Source: Alkalibacterium iburiense (GTDB taxonomy: Bacteria > Bacillota > Bacilli > Lactobacillales > Carnobacteriaceae_A). Taken from it: a stretch of 41,268 nt of DNA. A program made the position numbers and the translations under genes. The DNA lies in the NCBI RefSeq assembly GCF_039521845.1, contig NZ_BAAACW010000027.1:1-41268 (forward strand), given 5' to 3'. The notes under the pieces were generated by a model. The model made no database searches, was not told the DNA's origin, and saw only the letters and a list, made by a program, of their open reading frames with translations. Positions 34,460 through 41,207 of this stretch are shown in pieces; position 1 is the first letter of the stretch; every line of letters starts with the position of its first letter.

Positions 34460-34507
34460 AACCTAGATTAAGTTGCTGCAGTCAGGTATACTAAAAAGTG
34501 CTAGGTT
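34460..34507 (+). promoter_or_regulatory. Candidate promoter with flanking inverted half-sites, PII/DUF1538 operon
   Basis: A -10 TATACT (34487-34492) lies 17 bases after a weak -35 TAGATT (34464-34469). AACCTAG (34460-34466) and its complement CTAGGTT (34501-34507) flank it, the left arm touching the -35 and the right arm at the start point. This looks like an operator, but the evidence is thin. The rest of 34304-34556 is AT-rich, with no other feature seen. Confidence 0.4.
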
Positions 34508-34556
34508 TTTATTAGATAGTTAATTAATTAGTTTGAAGTTGAAGAGGAGGTAAATT

Positions 34557-34880
34557 ATGTTTAATAGTATAATACTCGTTCAAAAGATTGGTGAAGGCGA
34601 GAAAGCAATGGAAATTGCTGAAAAATATGGAGCTACGGGAGGAACAATTCTACGTGGACGTGGAGCAGCGATTCACAAAGAAAATATACTAAGCTTTTTT
34701 GATTTAGAAATAGAACCCGAGAAAGATATATTATTAATTATCTCATCTGATGAAACAACAGATAGAATAATTGAAGGTCTTACTAAGGAGCTTCAATTAG
34801 AAAAAGAGAATACAGGCATACTCTTTTCATTTGCTTTATCTGAAGTAAGAGGCATAGACAAATCACATTCAACATCATAA
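34557..34880 (+). CDS. PII-like (GlnB-family) regulator, single domain
   Basis: This 107-residue protein has the ferredoxin-like PII pattern. A first strand and helix SIILVQKIGEGEKAMEIAEKYG, the loop GGTILRGRGAA, then FFDLEIEPEKDILLIIS, a second helix, and a C-terminal TGILFSFALSEVRGI are recognisable. The T-loop is short and there is no Tyr at the usual uridylylation site. PII proteins sense small molecules and often bind transporters. Here it precedes the DUF1538 membrane protein by 18 bases and closely resembles the second domain of the tandem-PII gene after it. The start follows GAGGAGG. The ligand is unknown. Confidence 0.85.
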   Translation: MFNSIILVQKIGEGEKAMEIAEKYGATGGTILRGRGAAIHKENILSFFDLEIEPEKDILLIISSDETTDRIIEGLTKELQLEKENTGILFSFALSEVRGIDKSHSTS

Positions 34881-34898
34881 ATAGAAGGAGGAAACAAT

Positions 34899-36392
34899 TT
34901 GGGATTATTAAACGAAAAATTTAGGGAAGTCTTAAGTTCAACAATTCCTACATTAGTGATTGTTTTTTTGATTCATTTTTTTGTTATTGATTTATCAACA
35001 GAAGCTTTAATTGCATTTGTAATAGGCCTTCTTCTGGTTATTATAGGCTTAACTATATTCCTGACGGGGGTAGACCTAGCCATAAATCCTATAGGAGAGT
35101 TGATGGGGAAGGGGGTTGCTCGATCGAATAAACTATGGATGCTAATAGCTGCCGGATTAGTCATGGGCTTCTTTATTTCCGTAGCAGAGCCTAGCTTAAC
35201 AGTACTTGGTGCACAAATCGGGATAGTTTCTGGTGGAGTAGTTTCAGCAACGGCTATCGTTTCAGTCGTATCCATCGGCTTAGCTATATTACTCGTGATA
35301 GGGTTAGTTCGTATCGTTTACAACTGGAAAATCGTTCCCTTGCTATCGATTCTATATGGATTTATTTTCCTATTGTCTTTATTTACTGCAACTGAATTTG
35401 TTTCTATCGCTTTTGATGCATCTGGAGCAACTACTGGTGCGATTACAGTGCCATTTATGCTTGCCTTATCAGTAGGTGTGGCATCTATGAAAAAGAACTC
35501 AAAAAGCTCAGAAGCTGATAGTTTTGGAATGGTGGCTTTGGCTTCAAGTGGAGCCATTCTAGGGGTAATGGTTTATAACATTCTATTCCCTACAGGCGAT
35601 TTAACTGGAACCTTGGAGATATCCATAGGTTCGGGCGATAGTTTTATAGTGAGTTTTTTAAATAATCTAACGACACAATTGTTAGAAGTCGCTATTACAG
35701 TCTTTCCGATTCTTGCGATGTTCTTCTTCTATCAGAATATTCTTATGAAAAAGAGCTTTAAAAATAATAGACGTATTTGGATAGGCATGATTTATGTATA
35801 CGTCGGTCTAGTATTATTCTTAACCGGTGTTAATGCTGGATTTATGGATATCGGGAGTTTAATTGGTTATTCTATCGCAGCAGAAGGACGCTATGTCATT
35901 CTGACCTTAGTAGGAATCGTTTTGGGTGTTGTAACAATTATTGCAGAACCAGCGGTCAGTGTTTTGACTCATCAGATTGAAGATGTCACAAGCGGATCGA
36001 TTAAGAGAGGACCAGTCTTGCTTTCCCTTTGTATTGGAGTAGGAGCAGCTGTTGGTTTATCAATCATAAGAATCGTTATTCCAAGTTTAGAACTATGGCA
36101 TATAATATTGCCTGGTTATATTATCGCTATTGGCTTGTCTTATATTGTACCCACAATATTCGTAGGAATGGCCTTCGATGCAGGTGGGGTAGCCACAGGA
36201 CCATTAACAGCTACCTTCATTCTAGCTTTTGTACAAGGAGCGACGGAAGCTGTTCCTCATGCTGAAATTATGTTAGAAGGATTTGGTATGATAGCTTTAG
36301 TAGCCATGATGCCGATAGTCACACTACAATTACTTGGATTTGTCTATGAATTACAGAAGAAAAAAGCTGAGGCTGCAGGTCAGACAGATTAG
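34899..36392 (+). CDS. DUF1538 integral membrane protein with two homologous halves
   Basis: The 497-residue product has about 12 membrane helices in two repeats. FLTGVDLAINPIGELMG matches FLTGVNAGFMDIGSLIG, VAEPSLTVLGAQIG matches IAEPAVSVLTHQIE, and IAFDASGATTGAITVPF matches MAFDAGGVATGPLTATF; these paired AEP and FDAxG motifs probably line a central site. Such inverted or tandem repeats are usual in secondary transporters and channels, but no substrate is known for DUF1538. It starts with TTG at 34899 behind AAGGAGG. It is enclosed by PII-type genes, which suggests that PII domains gate it. Confidence 0.85.
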   Translation: MGLLNEKFREVLSSTIPTLVIVFLIHFFVIDLSTEALIAFVIGLLLVIIGLTIFLTGVDLAINPIGELMGKGVARSNKLWMLIAAGLVMGFFISVAEPSLTVLGAQIGIVSGGVVSATAIVSVVSIGLAILLVIGLVRIVYNWKIVPLLSILYGFIFLLSLFTATEFVSIAFDASGATTGAITVPFMLALSVGVASMKKNSKSSEADSFGMVALASSGAILGVMVYNILFPTGDLTGTLEISIGSGDSFIVSFLNNLTTQLLEVAITVFPILAMFFFYQNILMKKSFKNNRRIWIGMIYVYVGLVLFLTGVNAGFMDIGSLIGYSIAAEGRYVILTLVGIVLGVVTIIAEPAVSVLTHQIEDVTSGSIKRGPVLLSLCIGVGAAVGLSIIRIVIPSLELWHIILPGYIIAIGLSYIVPTIFVGMAFDAGGVATGPLTATFILAFVQGATEAVPHAEIMLEGFGMIALVAMMPIVTLQLLGFVYELQKKKAEAAGQTD

Positions 36393-36440
36393 AATAGTCA
36401 AACCATACAAGAAATCAATGCTAAGAATAGGTGGGATGAA

Positions 36441-37136
36441 ATGGTACAATTAAATGGTCAGATTAATATGGATATGCTGATGTTTATTGTTAACTACAAT
36501 GAAAAAAAAAGAAAGAGTAAAGAAGTGTTAAGACTTGCTGCTGAAAAAGGACTTCACGGAGGGACGATTATTTTAGGTGAAGGAAAAGTACGCAGCAGTT
36601 TATTAAGAACACTTGGGATTGATAGTGCTAGAAGAGAAATAGTTATCTTAGTAGCACCGTCAACCATGGCAAAACAAGCTTTTACTTATATCACGGAAAA
36701 AAGTGAATTTGAAAAGAAAAAATCTGGAGTAGCACTTCGTATTCCCTTAAATAGAACTTCAGGCATTTCAAAAAATACAATTGATTTTGACAAGGTAGTG
36801 GAAAATAAACAACAGCCTCACCTAGATGAAGACAGTCATCAATTGATTGTGACTATTAAGGATATTGGTGAAGGTGAAGAAGTCTTGGATATCGTTGAAC
36901 GCTTTGGAGGATTAGGAGGCACTGTTATTCATGGGCGTGGAGCAGCCTCGTATGAGGTCAGACATGTCTTTAATATGGATATTGAACCTGAAAAAGATGT
37001 GCTGATGACCATAGTGCCATCAGAAAAGACGCATGACATAATCAATACCCTTTCTGAAGAATTAGAAATGAAAAATAAGAACACAGGTGTCTTATTTGCT
37101 GTTGATTTAGCCGAAACTTTCGGTTTGTTTCAATAA
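36441..37136 (+). CDS. Tandem PII-like regulator (two PII domains)
   Basis: This 231-residue protein contains two PII-type domains. The first (about 1-115) is degenerate: GGTIILGEGKV and IDSARREIVILVA replace the usual GRGAA and IEPEKD. The second (about 130-231) is canonical and near-identical in motif to the single-domain PII upstream: VTIKDIGEGEEVLDIVERFG, VIHGRGAA, NMDIEPEKDVLMTIV and TGVLFAVDLAE. A trimer of such a protein, or half of one ring made of both copies, could be regulatory. It lies 48 bases after the DUF1538 gene. The start follows GGTGGG, which is weak. Confidence 0.8.
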   Translation: MVQLNGQINMDMLMFIVNYNEKKRKSKEVLRLAAEKGLHGGTIILGEGKVRSSLLRTLGIDSARREIVILVAPSTMAKQAFTYITEKSEFEKKKSGVALRIPLNRTSGISKNTIDFDKVVENKQQPHLDEDSHQLIVTIKDIGEGEEVLDIVERFGGLGGTVIHGRGAASYEVRHVFNMDIEPEKDVLMTIVPSEKTHDIINTLSEELEMKNKNTGVLFAVDLAETFGLFQ

Positions 37137-37234
37137 ATGACAAAAAAACATGACACACTATTTATGGATAAATTAACCTAAAAAAAGCGATAAAATAGAA
37201 TCAATATCTGCACTAAAACGTCTCATTTTAGACA

Positions 37235-37263
37235 CAGACAAAGCCCTATATCTCTTGTATAAT
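37235..37263 (+). promoter_or_regulatory. Promoter of the 92-residue protein gene
   Basis: CAGACA (37235-37240), 17 bases, TATAAT (37258-37263), about 66 bases before the start. Confidence 0.5.
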
Positions 37264-37328
37264 CAAGCTAAGAAGTGCAACATACAACGTGTTATTTTTA
37301 GCTGTGAAGTGAATAGGGAGAGAGTAAT

Positions 37329-37607
37329 ATGACACATACAAAAAAACGTTTTGTCTATGTGATTGAAACAGCGACGGAATCCAAAGAATTATTAATTCGT
37401 GACAATGAACTAATTGAAAATGCAGACGGAGAATTAGATGTGCCACTAGATATGATTCTTAGACGCTATCATATGGGCTGGGACGATTTATTTGAAATGA
37501 ACACGGATATTATCTATTTGATGCAAGAAGACGTATCTGAAAGAAAAGTATTACGCTCTATTCCATTTGAAAATTTAAGATATTATAAACCCATCACTCC
37601 ACGCTAA
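37329..37607 (+). CDS. Small protein of unknown function
   Basis: The 92-residue product is soluble and charged, with short beta-like stretches at the start (KRFVYVIETATESKELLIRD) and an aromatic acidic centre (YHMGWDDLFEMNTDIIYLM). I recognise no family and no catalytic motif. It starts at 37329 behind AGGGAGAG. It has a promoter-like sequence and a bidirectional terminator after it, so it is a real single gene. Its neighbours give no clue. Confidence 0.7.
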   Translation: MTHTKKRFVYVIETATESKELLIRDNELIENADGELDVPLDMILRRYHMGWDDLFEMNTDIIYLMQEDVSERKVLRSIPFENLRYYKPITPR

Positions 37608-37646
37608 AAGCGACCGAGCCACTAATCAGTGCTCCGTCGCTTATTT
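37606..37646. terminator. Bidirectional terminator
   Basis: AAGCGACCGAGC, a loop of about 11 bases, GCTCCGTCGCTT, followed by ATTTT on one side and preceded by AAAA on the other. It lies between the convergent 92-residue and 91-residue genes. Confidence 0.85.
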
Positions 37647-37663
37647 TAATTCTATGGGTGAGG

Positions 37664-37939
37664 TTAGTCTTTCGTGTCATCCTCGTCCGATTGTTCCTTT
37701 GATTTTTCTAAATCATCCACTTTGTCTACATCGAAGGAAACAAAGTCTTCATCGGAACGTTCTCTTTCCTTATCCTCTTCATTCTGATGATTCGGGTTGA
37801 CTTCATCCGTTTCTGGTGTGTGGACAAATTCGTTATCCGTATTATTCTCTCCATCTTTAGGATCGACTACAAATGGAGGAACGGGATGTCCCCCTGCATG
37901 ATTGCCGCTTCCGTGATTAAAACCGCCTGTACCTGACAT
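37664..37939 (-). CDS. Small acidic disordered protein
   Basis: The 91-residue product starts MSGTGGFNHGSGNHAGGHP (Gly, His and Asn rich) and continues with a Pro/Asp/Glu-rich tail. It has no hydrophobic core, membrane segment or signal peptide, and is probably disordered. It has a strong ribosome binding site (AAGGAGAGG). It lies 12 bases downstream of the 69-residue gene with similar composition, so the two form a short operon. The function is unknown. Confidence 0.6.
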   Translation of the reverse strand: MSGTGGFNHGSGNHAGGHPVPPFVVDPKDGENNTDNEFVHTPETDEVNPNHQNEEDKERERSDEDFVSFDVDKVDDLEKSKEQSDEDDTKD

Positions 37940-37951
37940 AGTATCCTCTCC

Positions 37952-38161
37952 TTATGAGTGTTCTTCATCCAATTGATCGAAGTTAAACTTTTCAAAATCT
38001 TCGGGCTTACTTCTCTGGGCTTTTTCCTCTTCTGAAAGCTCTCGGTCGTCAATCACTTCATCCCGCTTAATAAATGGATTGGTTTCTTTCAGACCTTCCG
38101 CTTTCACCGCTTGATCCGCTTGGTTTTGTTGGTCTTGATGCAAAGTAGGTTGATTCTCCAT
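37952..38161 (-). CDS. Small acidic hydrophilic protein
   Basis: The 69-residue product, starting MENQPTLHQDQQNQADQAV, is rich in Gln, Asp, Glu and Lys and lacks hydrophobic segments. The start at 38161 follows GGAGGG; the longer frame begins 14 codons upstream. The run DRELSEEEKAQRSKPED in the middle is likely helical. With the 91-residue gene just downstream it forms a minus-strand pair. No family is recognised; a stress or salt-response role is only a guess. Confidence 0.6.
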   Translation of the reverse strand: MENQPTLHQDQQNQADQAVKAEGLKETNPFIKRDEVIDDRELSEEEKAQRSKPEDFEKFNFDQLDEEHS

Positions 38162-38284
38162 GAAGCATCCCTCCAAAAATGAAAGTGTTTTATTTAGATA
38201 CATAGTAACATACTAAATTTTCTAACGCTTATAATACGCTTATATGATACAATAAGGCTATATTTTAGATGTGGAGGAAAAGCT

Positions 38285-39127
38285 ATGGTATGGATTGTTG
38301 TAGGACTGATATTAGCACTGCTTATTTATTTATACATACAGAATTATTTAATCGAAACAACGGCTTACACGCTAACGATTCCTAAATTAAAAGAAAATAT
38401 GAAAGGTAAAAAGGTGGTTCATCTCTCTGATCTGCACTTGAAACCGAGAATCAATAAAAGTTTTGTGGAAACCATCTTGAATAAAACAGAAGACTTGCAT
38501 CCCGATTATATTTTAATAACAGGAGACCTGGTTCAAGCAGGCTTGGAAGATTTTGTAGGGACCCCGTTAAGACATTTTGTAGAAGAATGCGCGAAGATAG
38601 CACCGACCTATGTGGCAACCGGTAATCATGACATTGCTAGTGGCTCCTTTGATGATTTTATGTTTATTATAAAAACCGCAAAGGCCCATTTATTATTAGA
38701 TGACGCCGTTATACTTTACCACGAGGACGAACCCGGACTGGTACTCATGGGCTTGGCAGAAAGACAGAACCAGTTTAATTTGCCTAAACCTCTTTTGTCT
38801 TCAATTGAATTGACGGAAGAAATGGAAGAGCTACCGAAAATTCTTATGGCTCATCGCCCGGAACATTTTGAAAGGTATATGGATGACAAAACGAAAGCAC
38901 CTGCTTTGGTCTTATCGGGCCATACCCATGCGGGTCAAGGCCGTATTCCATTTTTAGGCGGACTCTATTCTCCGGGACAAGGCTTTTTACCGAAGTATGA
39001 TTATGGCATTTTTACTTATTCAGAAGACCGATCAAAACGCATGATTGTATCCAGAGGGTTAGGGAATTCCTCTTTTCCTTTAAGAATAAACAATCGCCCA
39101 GAAATTGGCGTCATTACATTGAATTAA
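38285..39127 (+). CDS. Membrane-anchored calcineurin-like metallophosphoesterase (YkuE-like)
   Basis: This 280-residue protein has one N-terminal helix (about 3-22) and a metallophosphoesterase domain. All metal-binding motifs are present: DLH with D49 and H51, GD with D81, GNHD with N114 and H115, MAHRPE near residue 200, and GHTHAGQG near 219. The catalytic domain would face outward or lie at the membrane. Related YkuE-type enzymes act on envelope or lipid substrates; the substrate here is unknown. The start follows GGAGG, and the Gfo/Idh gene follows 13 bases after the stop, so the two share a transcript. Confidence 0.9.
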   Translation: MVWIVVGLILALLIYLYIQNYLIETTAYTLTIPKLKENMKGKKVVHLSDLHLKPRINKSFVETILNKTEDLHPDYILITGDLVQAGLEDFVGTPLRHFVEECAKIAPTYVATGNHDIASGSFDDFMFIIKTAKAHLLLDDAVILYHEDEPGLVLMGLAERQNQFNLPKPLLSSIELTEEMEELPKILMAHRPEHFERYMDDKTKAPALVLSGHTHAGQGRIPFLGGLYSPGQGFLPKYDYGIFTYSEDRSKRMIVSRGLGNSSFPLRINNRPEIGVITLN

Positions 39128-39140
39128 AAAGGAGAAAGCA

Positions 39141-40124
39141 ATGGACACTTTACGGTTAGGAACGATTGGAACAAGTCAGATTACGACTCAATTTATAGAA
39201 GCTGCTTTACATTCCAAGCATTATTCATTAGAAGCGGTGTATTCAAGAAGCATCGAAAAAGCGGAGGACTTTAAAGAACGATACGAAGCTAACAAAGCCT
39301 ATGCTGACTGGTCAGGCTTTATAGAGGATCCGGACATCGACGTGATCTATGTGGCTTCTCCAAACAGCTTACATTTTGAACAAGCCATGGATGCTTTATC
39401 TTATAAAAAGCATCTCATTATTGAAAAGCCCATGGTGACTAGTTTAGATGAATGGGATGATTTGATTGAGAAAGCTCAGAAAGAAGAATGTGTGGTAGTC
39501 GAAGCGGCCAGACATCTATTTGAACCCAACTTTATAAAGGTCACAGAAGTGATTCAGGACTTTCCCAAAGTCTATGGCGCGACACTCACTTATAGTAAAT
39601 ATTCCTCTCGTTACGATAATGTGCTTGCAGGAGAAGAACCTGCTATCTTTTCACCGACTTTTGCGGGAGGAGCAGCCAATGATTTAGGAATTTATGTGGT
39701 CTATGCAGCAGTTAAGTGGTTTGGTATACCGGATTCTGTTCAGGCTTTTTCTCAAAGAATAGAAACGGGTGTTGACGGGAAGGGAACCGCCGTTTTACGA
39801 TACCCATCCTTTGACGTCACCCTTCATTATGGGAAAATCAATACCTCATTAAATCATTCAGAAGTCTACAGTTCGGATGCGACACTCGTCTTGGATGCCA
39901 TCACAGGAGTTTCCCAAGCGAATTTAGTGGATGCCCGAACGAGAGACGTCCAAACACTGCCTCTGGAACCCGTTGCAAACAATCCGCTGGAAGATGAAGC
40001 GATAGCTTTTGCGGAAGTGATGAAAGACCCGGATTCAGCTGCCAGTCGGGCTAAAGTCAATGAGTGGCAAACTCTCTCGCGAAACGTGCATGTGGTATTA
40101 GACGAAATACGCCAAAGGGACTGA
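39141..40124 (+). CDS. Gfo/Idh/MocA-family oxidoreductase
   Basis: This 327-residue NAD(P)-dependent enzyme has an N-terminal Rossmann fold (RLGTIGTSQITTQFIEAA), DVIYVASPNSLHFEQA, and the family motif IIEKPM with its catalytic-region Lys. The C-terminal domain has GGAANDLGIYVVYAA where the Asp/His or Tyr typical of this region would lie. It likely oxidises a sugar or inositol derivative; the substrate is unknown. The start follows AAAGGAG. It is 13 bases after the metallophosphoesterase gene and 87 bases before the PTS subunit genes, so a sugar-linked role is plausible but unproven. Confidence 0.88.
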   Translation: MDTLRLGTIGTSQITTQFIEAALHSKHYSLEAVYSRSIEKAEDFKERYEANKAYADWSGFIEDPDIDVIYVASPNSLHFEQAMDALSYKKHLIIEKPMVTSLDEWDDLIEKAQKEECVVVEAARHLFEPNFIKVTEVIQDFPKVYGATLTYSKYSSRYDNVLAGEEPAIFSPTFAGGAANDLGIYVVYAAVKWFGIPDSVQAFSQRIETGVDGKGTAVLRYPSFDVTLHYGKINTSLNHSEVYSSDATLVLDAITGVSQANLVDARTRDVQTLPLEPVANNPLEDEAIAFAEVMKDPDSAASRAKVNEWQTLSRNVHVVLDEIRQRD

Positions 40125-40211
40125 AGAACACATGCCATTTTATTGGACAGAAAAACATGAGAAGTGTAAGATGAAAAGTAATAGAATGAGTGTGAATGAG
40201 GGGTTAAAGAA

Positions 40212-40517
40212 ATGACTTCAAAAAACGTGTTACTCATCTGCACAGCAGGGATGAGTTCGAGTTTTCTTGTCTCCAAAATGCAGGAAACAGTAAAGATGAG
40301 AGGGTTAGATATGAAGATATCAGCTGTTTCAGCTTCAGAGGCTGAAAGAAAGCTGAATACCATACCCGTTGATTATCTCTTGCTTAGTCCTCAAGTCAGG
40401 TATTTAAAACCCTCATTTGAAAAAAGTTTAGAAAACAATCAACCGGTCATCTATGTCATAGATCAAACGGATTATGCGATGATGAATACAGGAAAGATTG
40501 TCGACGACTTAGTGTAA
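40212..40517 (+). CDS. PTS EIIB, lactose/cellobiose family
   Basis: This 101-residue phosphocarrier has the phosphorylatable C10 in VLLICTAGMSSSFLV, the signature of the lactose/cellobiose (LicB/CelA) EIIB proteins. The order of strands, including YLLLSPQVRYL, is conserved. It accepts phosphate from EIIA and gives it to the sugar in an EIIC permease. The EIIA gene follows 39 bases later, but no EIIC is seen in the window. The start follows GAGGGG. Confidence 0.93.
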   Translation: MTSKNVLLICTAGMSSSFLVSKMQETVKMRGLDMKISAVSASEAERKLNTIPVDYLLLSPQVRYLKPSFEKSLENNQPVIYVIDQTDYAMMNTGKIVDDLV

Positions 40518-40556
40518 GCGAGAAAGGTACAGTCCTTATAAAGATAGGGGGGCCAT

Positions 40557-40877
40557 ATGTCTGAGAACAACAGTCAATCAATGGAAATTATCATGCAGCT
40601 CATTATGCATGGTGGAGATGCTAAAAGCAGTGCGATGGAAGCCATCCAGGCGGCTAAAAAGGGAGACTTTTCTTTAGCAGAAGACAAGCTAGAACACTCT
40701 CAAGAGGCCATCAATGAGGGGCACCGAGTCCAAACGGAACTATTATCCAAAGAAGCTGAAGGAAATGAAATGGATTTGAATCTCTTAATGGTTCATGCTC
40801 AGGATCAGTTAATGAGCGCCATGACTTATCGTGACTTAGCGATGGAAATCATAGAGATATATAATCGTATCGATTAA
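40557..40877 (+). CDS. PTS EIIA, lactose/cellobiose family
   Basis: This 106-residue helical-trimer phosphocarrier accepts phosphate from HPr. The expected phosphorylated residue is H80 in LLMVHAQDQLM. The family start EIIMQLIMHGGDAKSSAMEA and the final SAMTYRDLAMEIIE are intact. It is co-transcribed with the EIIB gene and followed by a terminator, so the pair is a complete EIIB-EIIA unit whose EIIC permease must be encoded elsewhere. The start lies behind AGGGGGG. Confidence 0.93.
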   Translation: MSENNSQSMEIIMQLIMHGGDAKSSAMEAIQAAKKGDFSLAEDKLEHSQEAINEGHRVQTELLSKEAEGNEMDLNLLMVHAQDQLMSAMTYRDLAMEIIEIYNRID

Positions 40878-40885
40878 AACGAACG

Positions 40886-40908
40886 AAGACCTGAACAGGT
40901 CTTTTTTT
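40886..40908 (+). terminator. Terminator after the PTS EIIA gene
   Basis: AAGACCT, the loop GAAC, AGGTCTTTTTTT. Confidence 0.93.
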
Positions 40909-41029
40909 GTTTTCCTGCATAAAATAGATTAAATAAAATTTTTATACATTTTGTATTGTATTGGAATGCGTTTCAGTGTATAGTTATTTCGATGAGAGAT
41001 TTTTAATAAAAAAGGAAGGAGGAAAGGCC

Positions 41030-41122
41030 ATGTGGATCCCAGTAATAGATAACTTAAAACAAATAAATATGAACCAGCCGAAAAGAACCAGTCGGCCATA
41101 TTCCTCCTATAGCCATGAGTAG
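41030..41122 (+). CDS. Possible 30-residue leader peptide within a self-complementary region
   Basis: A very strong ribosome binding site (AAGGAAGGAGG) precedes ATG at 41030, and the frame reads MWIPVIDNLKQINMNQ, then a Lys/Arg/Ser/Tyr-rich end (PKRTSRPYSSYSHE). The site itself, GGAGGAA (41018-41024) and GGCC (41026-41029), is complementary to GGCC (41094-41097) and TTCCTCC (41101-41107) near the end of the frame. This suggests a structured leader whose translation is self-controlled. No downstream gene is in the window. On the minus strand the same region offers GGAGG-AAT-ATG opening a frame of about 53 residues, so the coding strand is not certain. Confidence 0.35.
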   Translation: MWIPVIDNLKQINMNQPKRTSRPYSSYSHE

Positions 41123-41159
41123 GTGTTCCTTTTTTTATGCTAGATAAAAATAAAAGAAA

Positions 41160-41196
41160 CTCACTAACAGTCTATTCGTCACGGGGATAGACTGTC
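41160..41196 (+). terminator. Terminator-like hairpin near the right edge
   Basis: ACAGTCTAT, the loop TCGTCACGGGG, ATAGACTGT, then CTTTTT. It may stop transcription entering the element to its right. Confidence 0.75.
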
Positions 41197-41207
41197 TTTT
41201 TATGGTC

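Noticed and set aside
39866..40363. A 165-residue minus-strand frame.
   Set aside because: It lies opposite the Gfo/Idh/MocA and EIIB genes, both of which are clear, and looks like a shadow frame rich in Ser.
41047..41100. Minus-strand frame starting near 41100 with a GGAGG site.
   Set aside because: It is not clearly separable from the plus-strand leader-like frame; the site is the complement of the pyrimidine arm of the same stem. I kept it only as an alternative in the leader entry.
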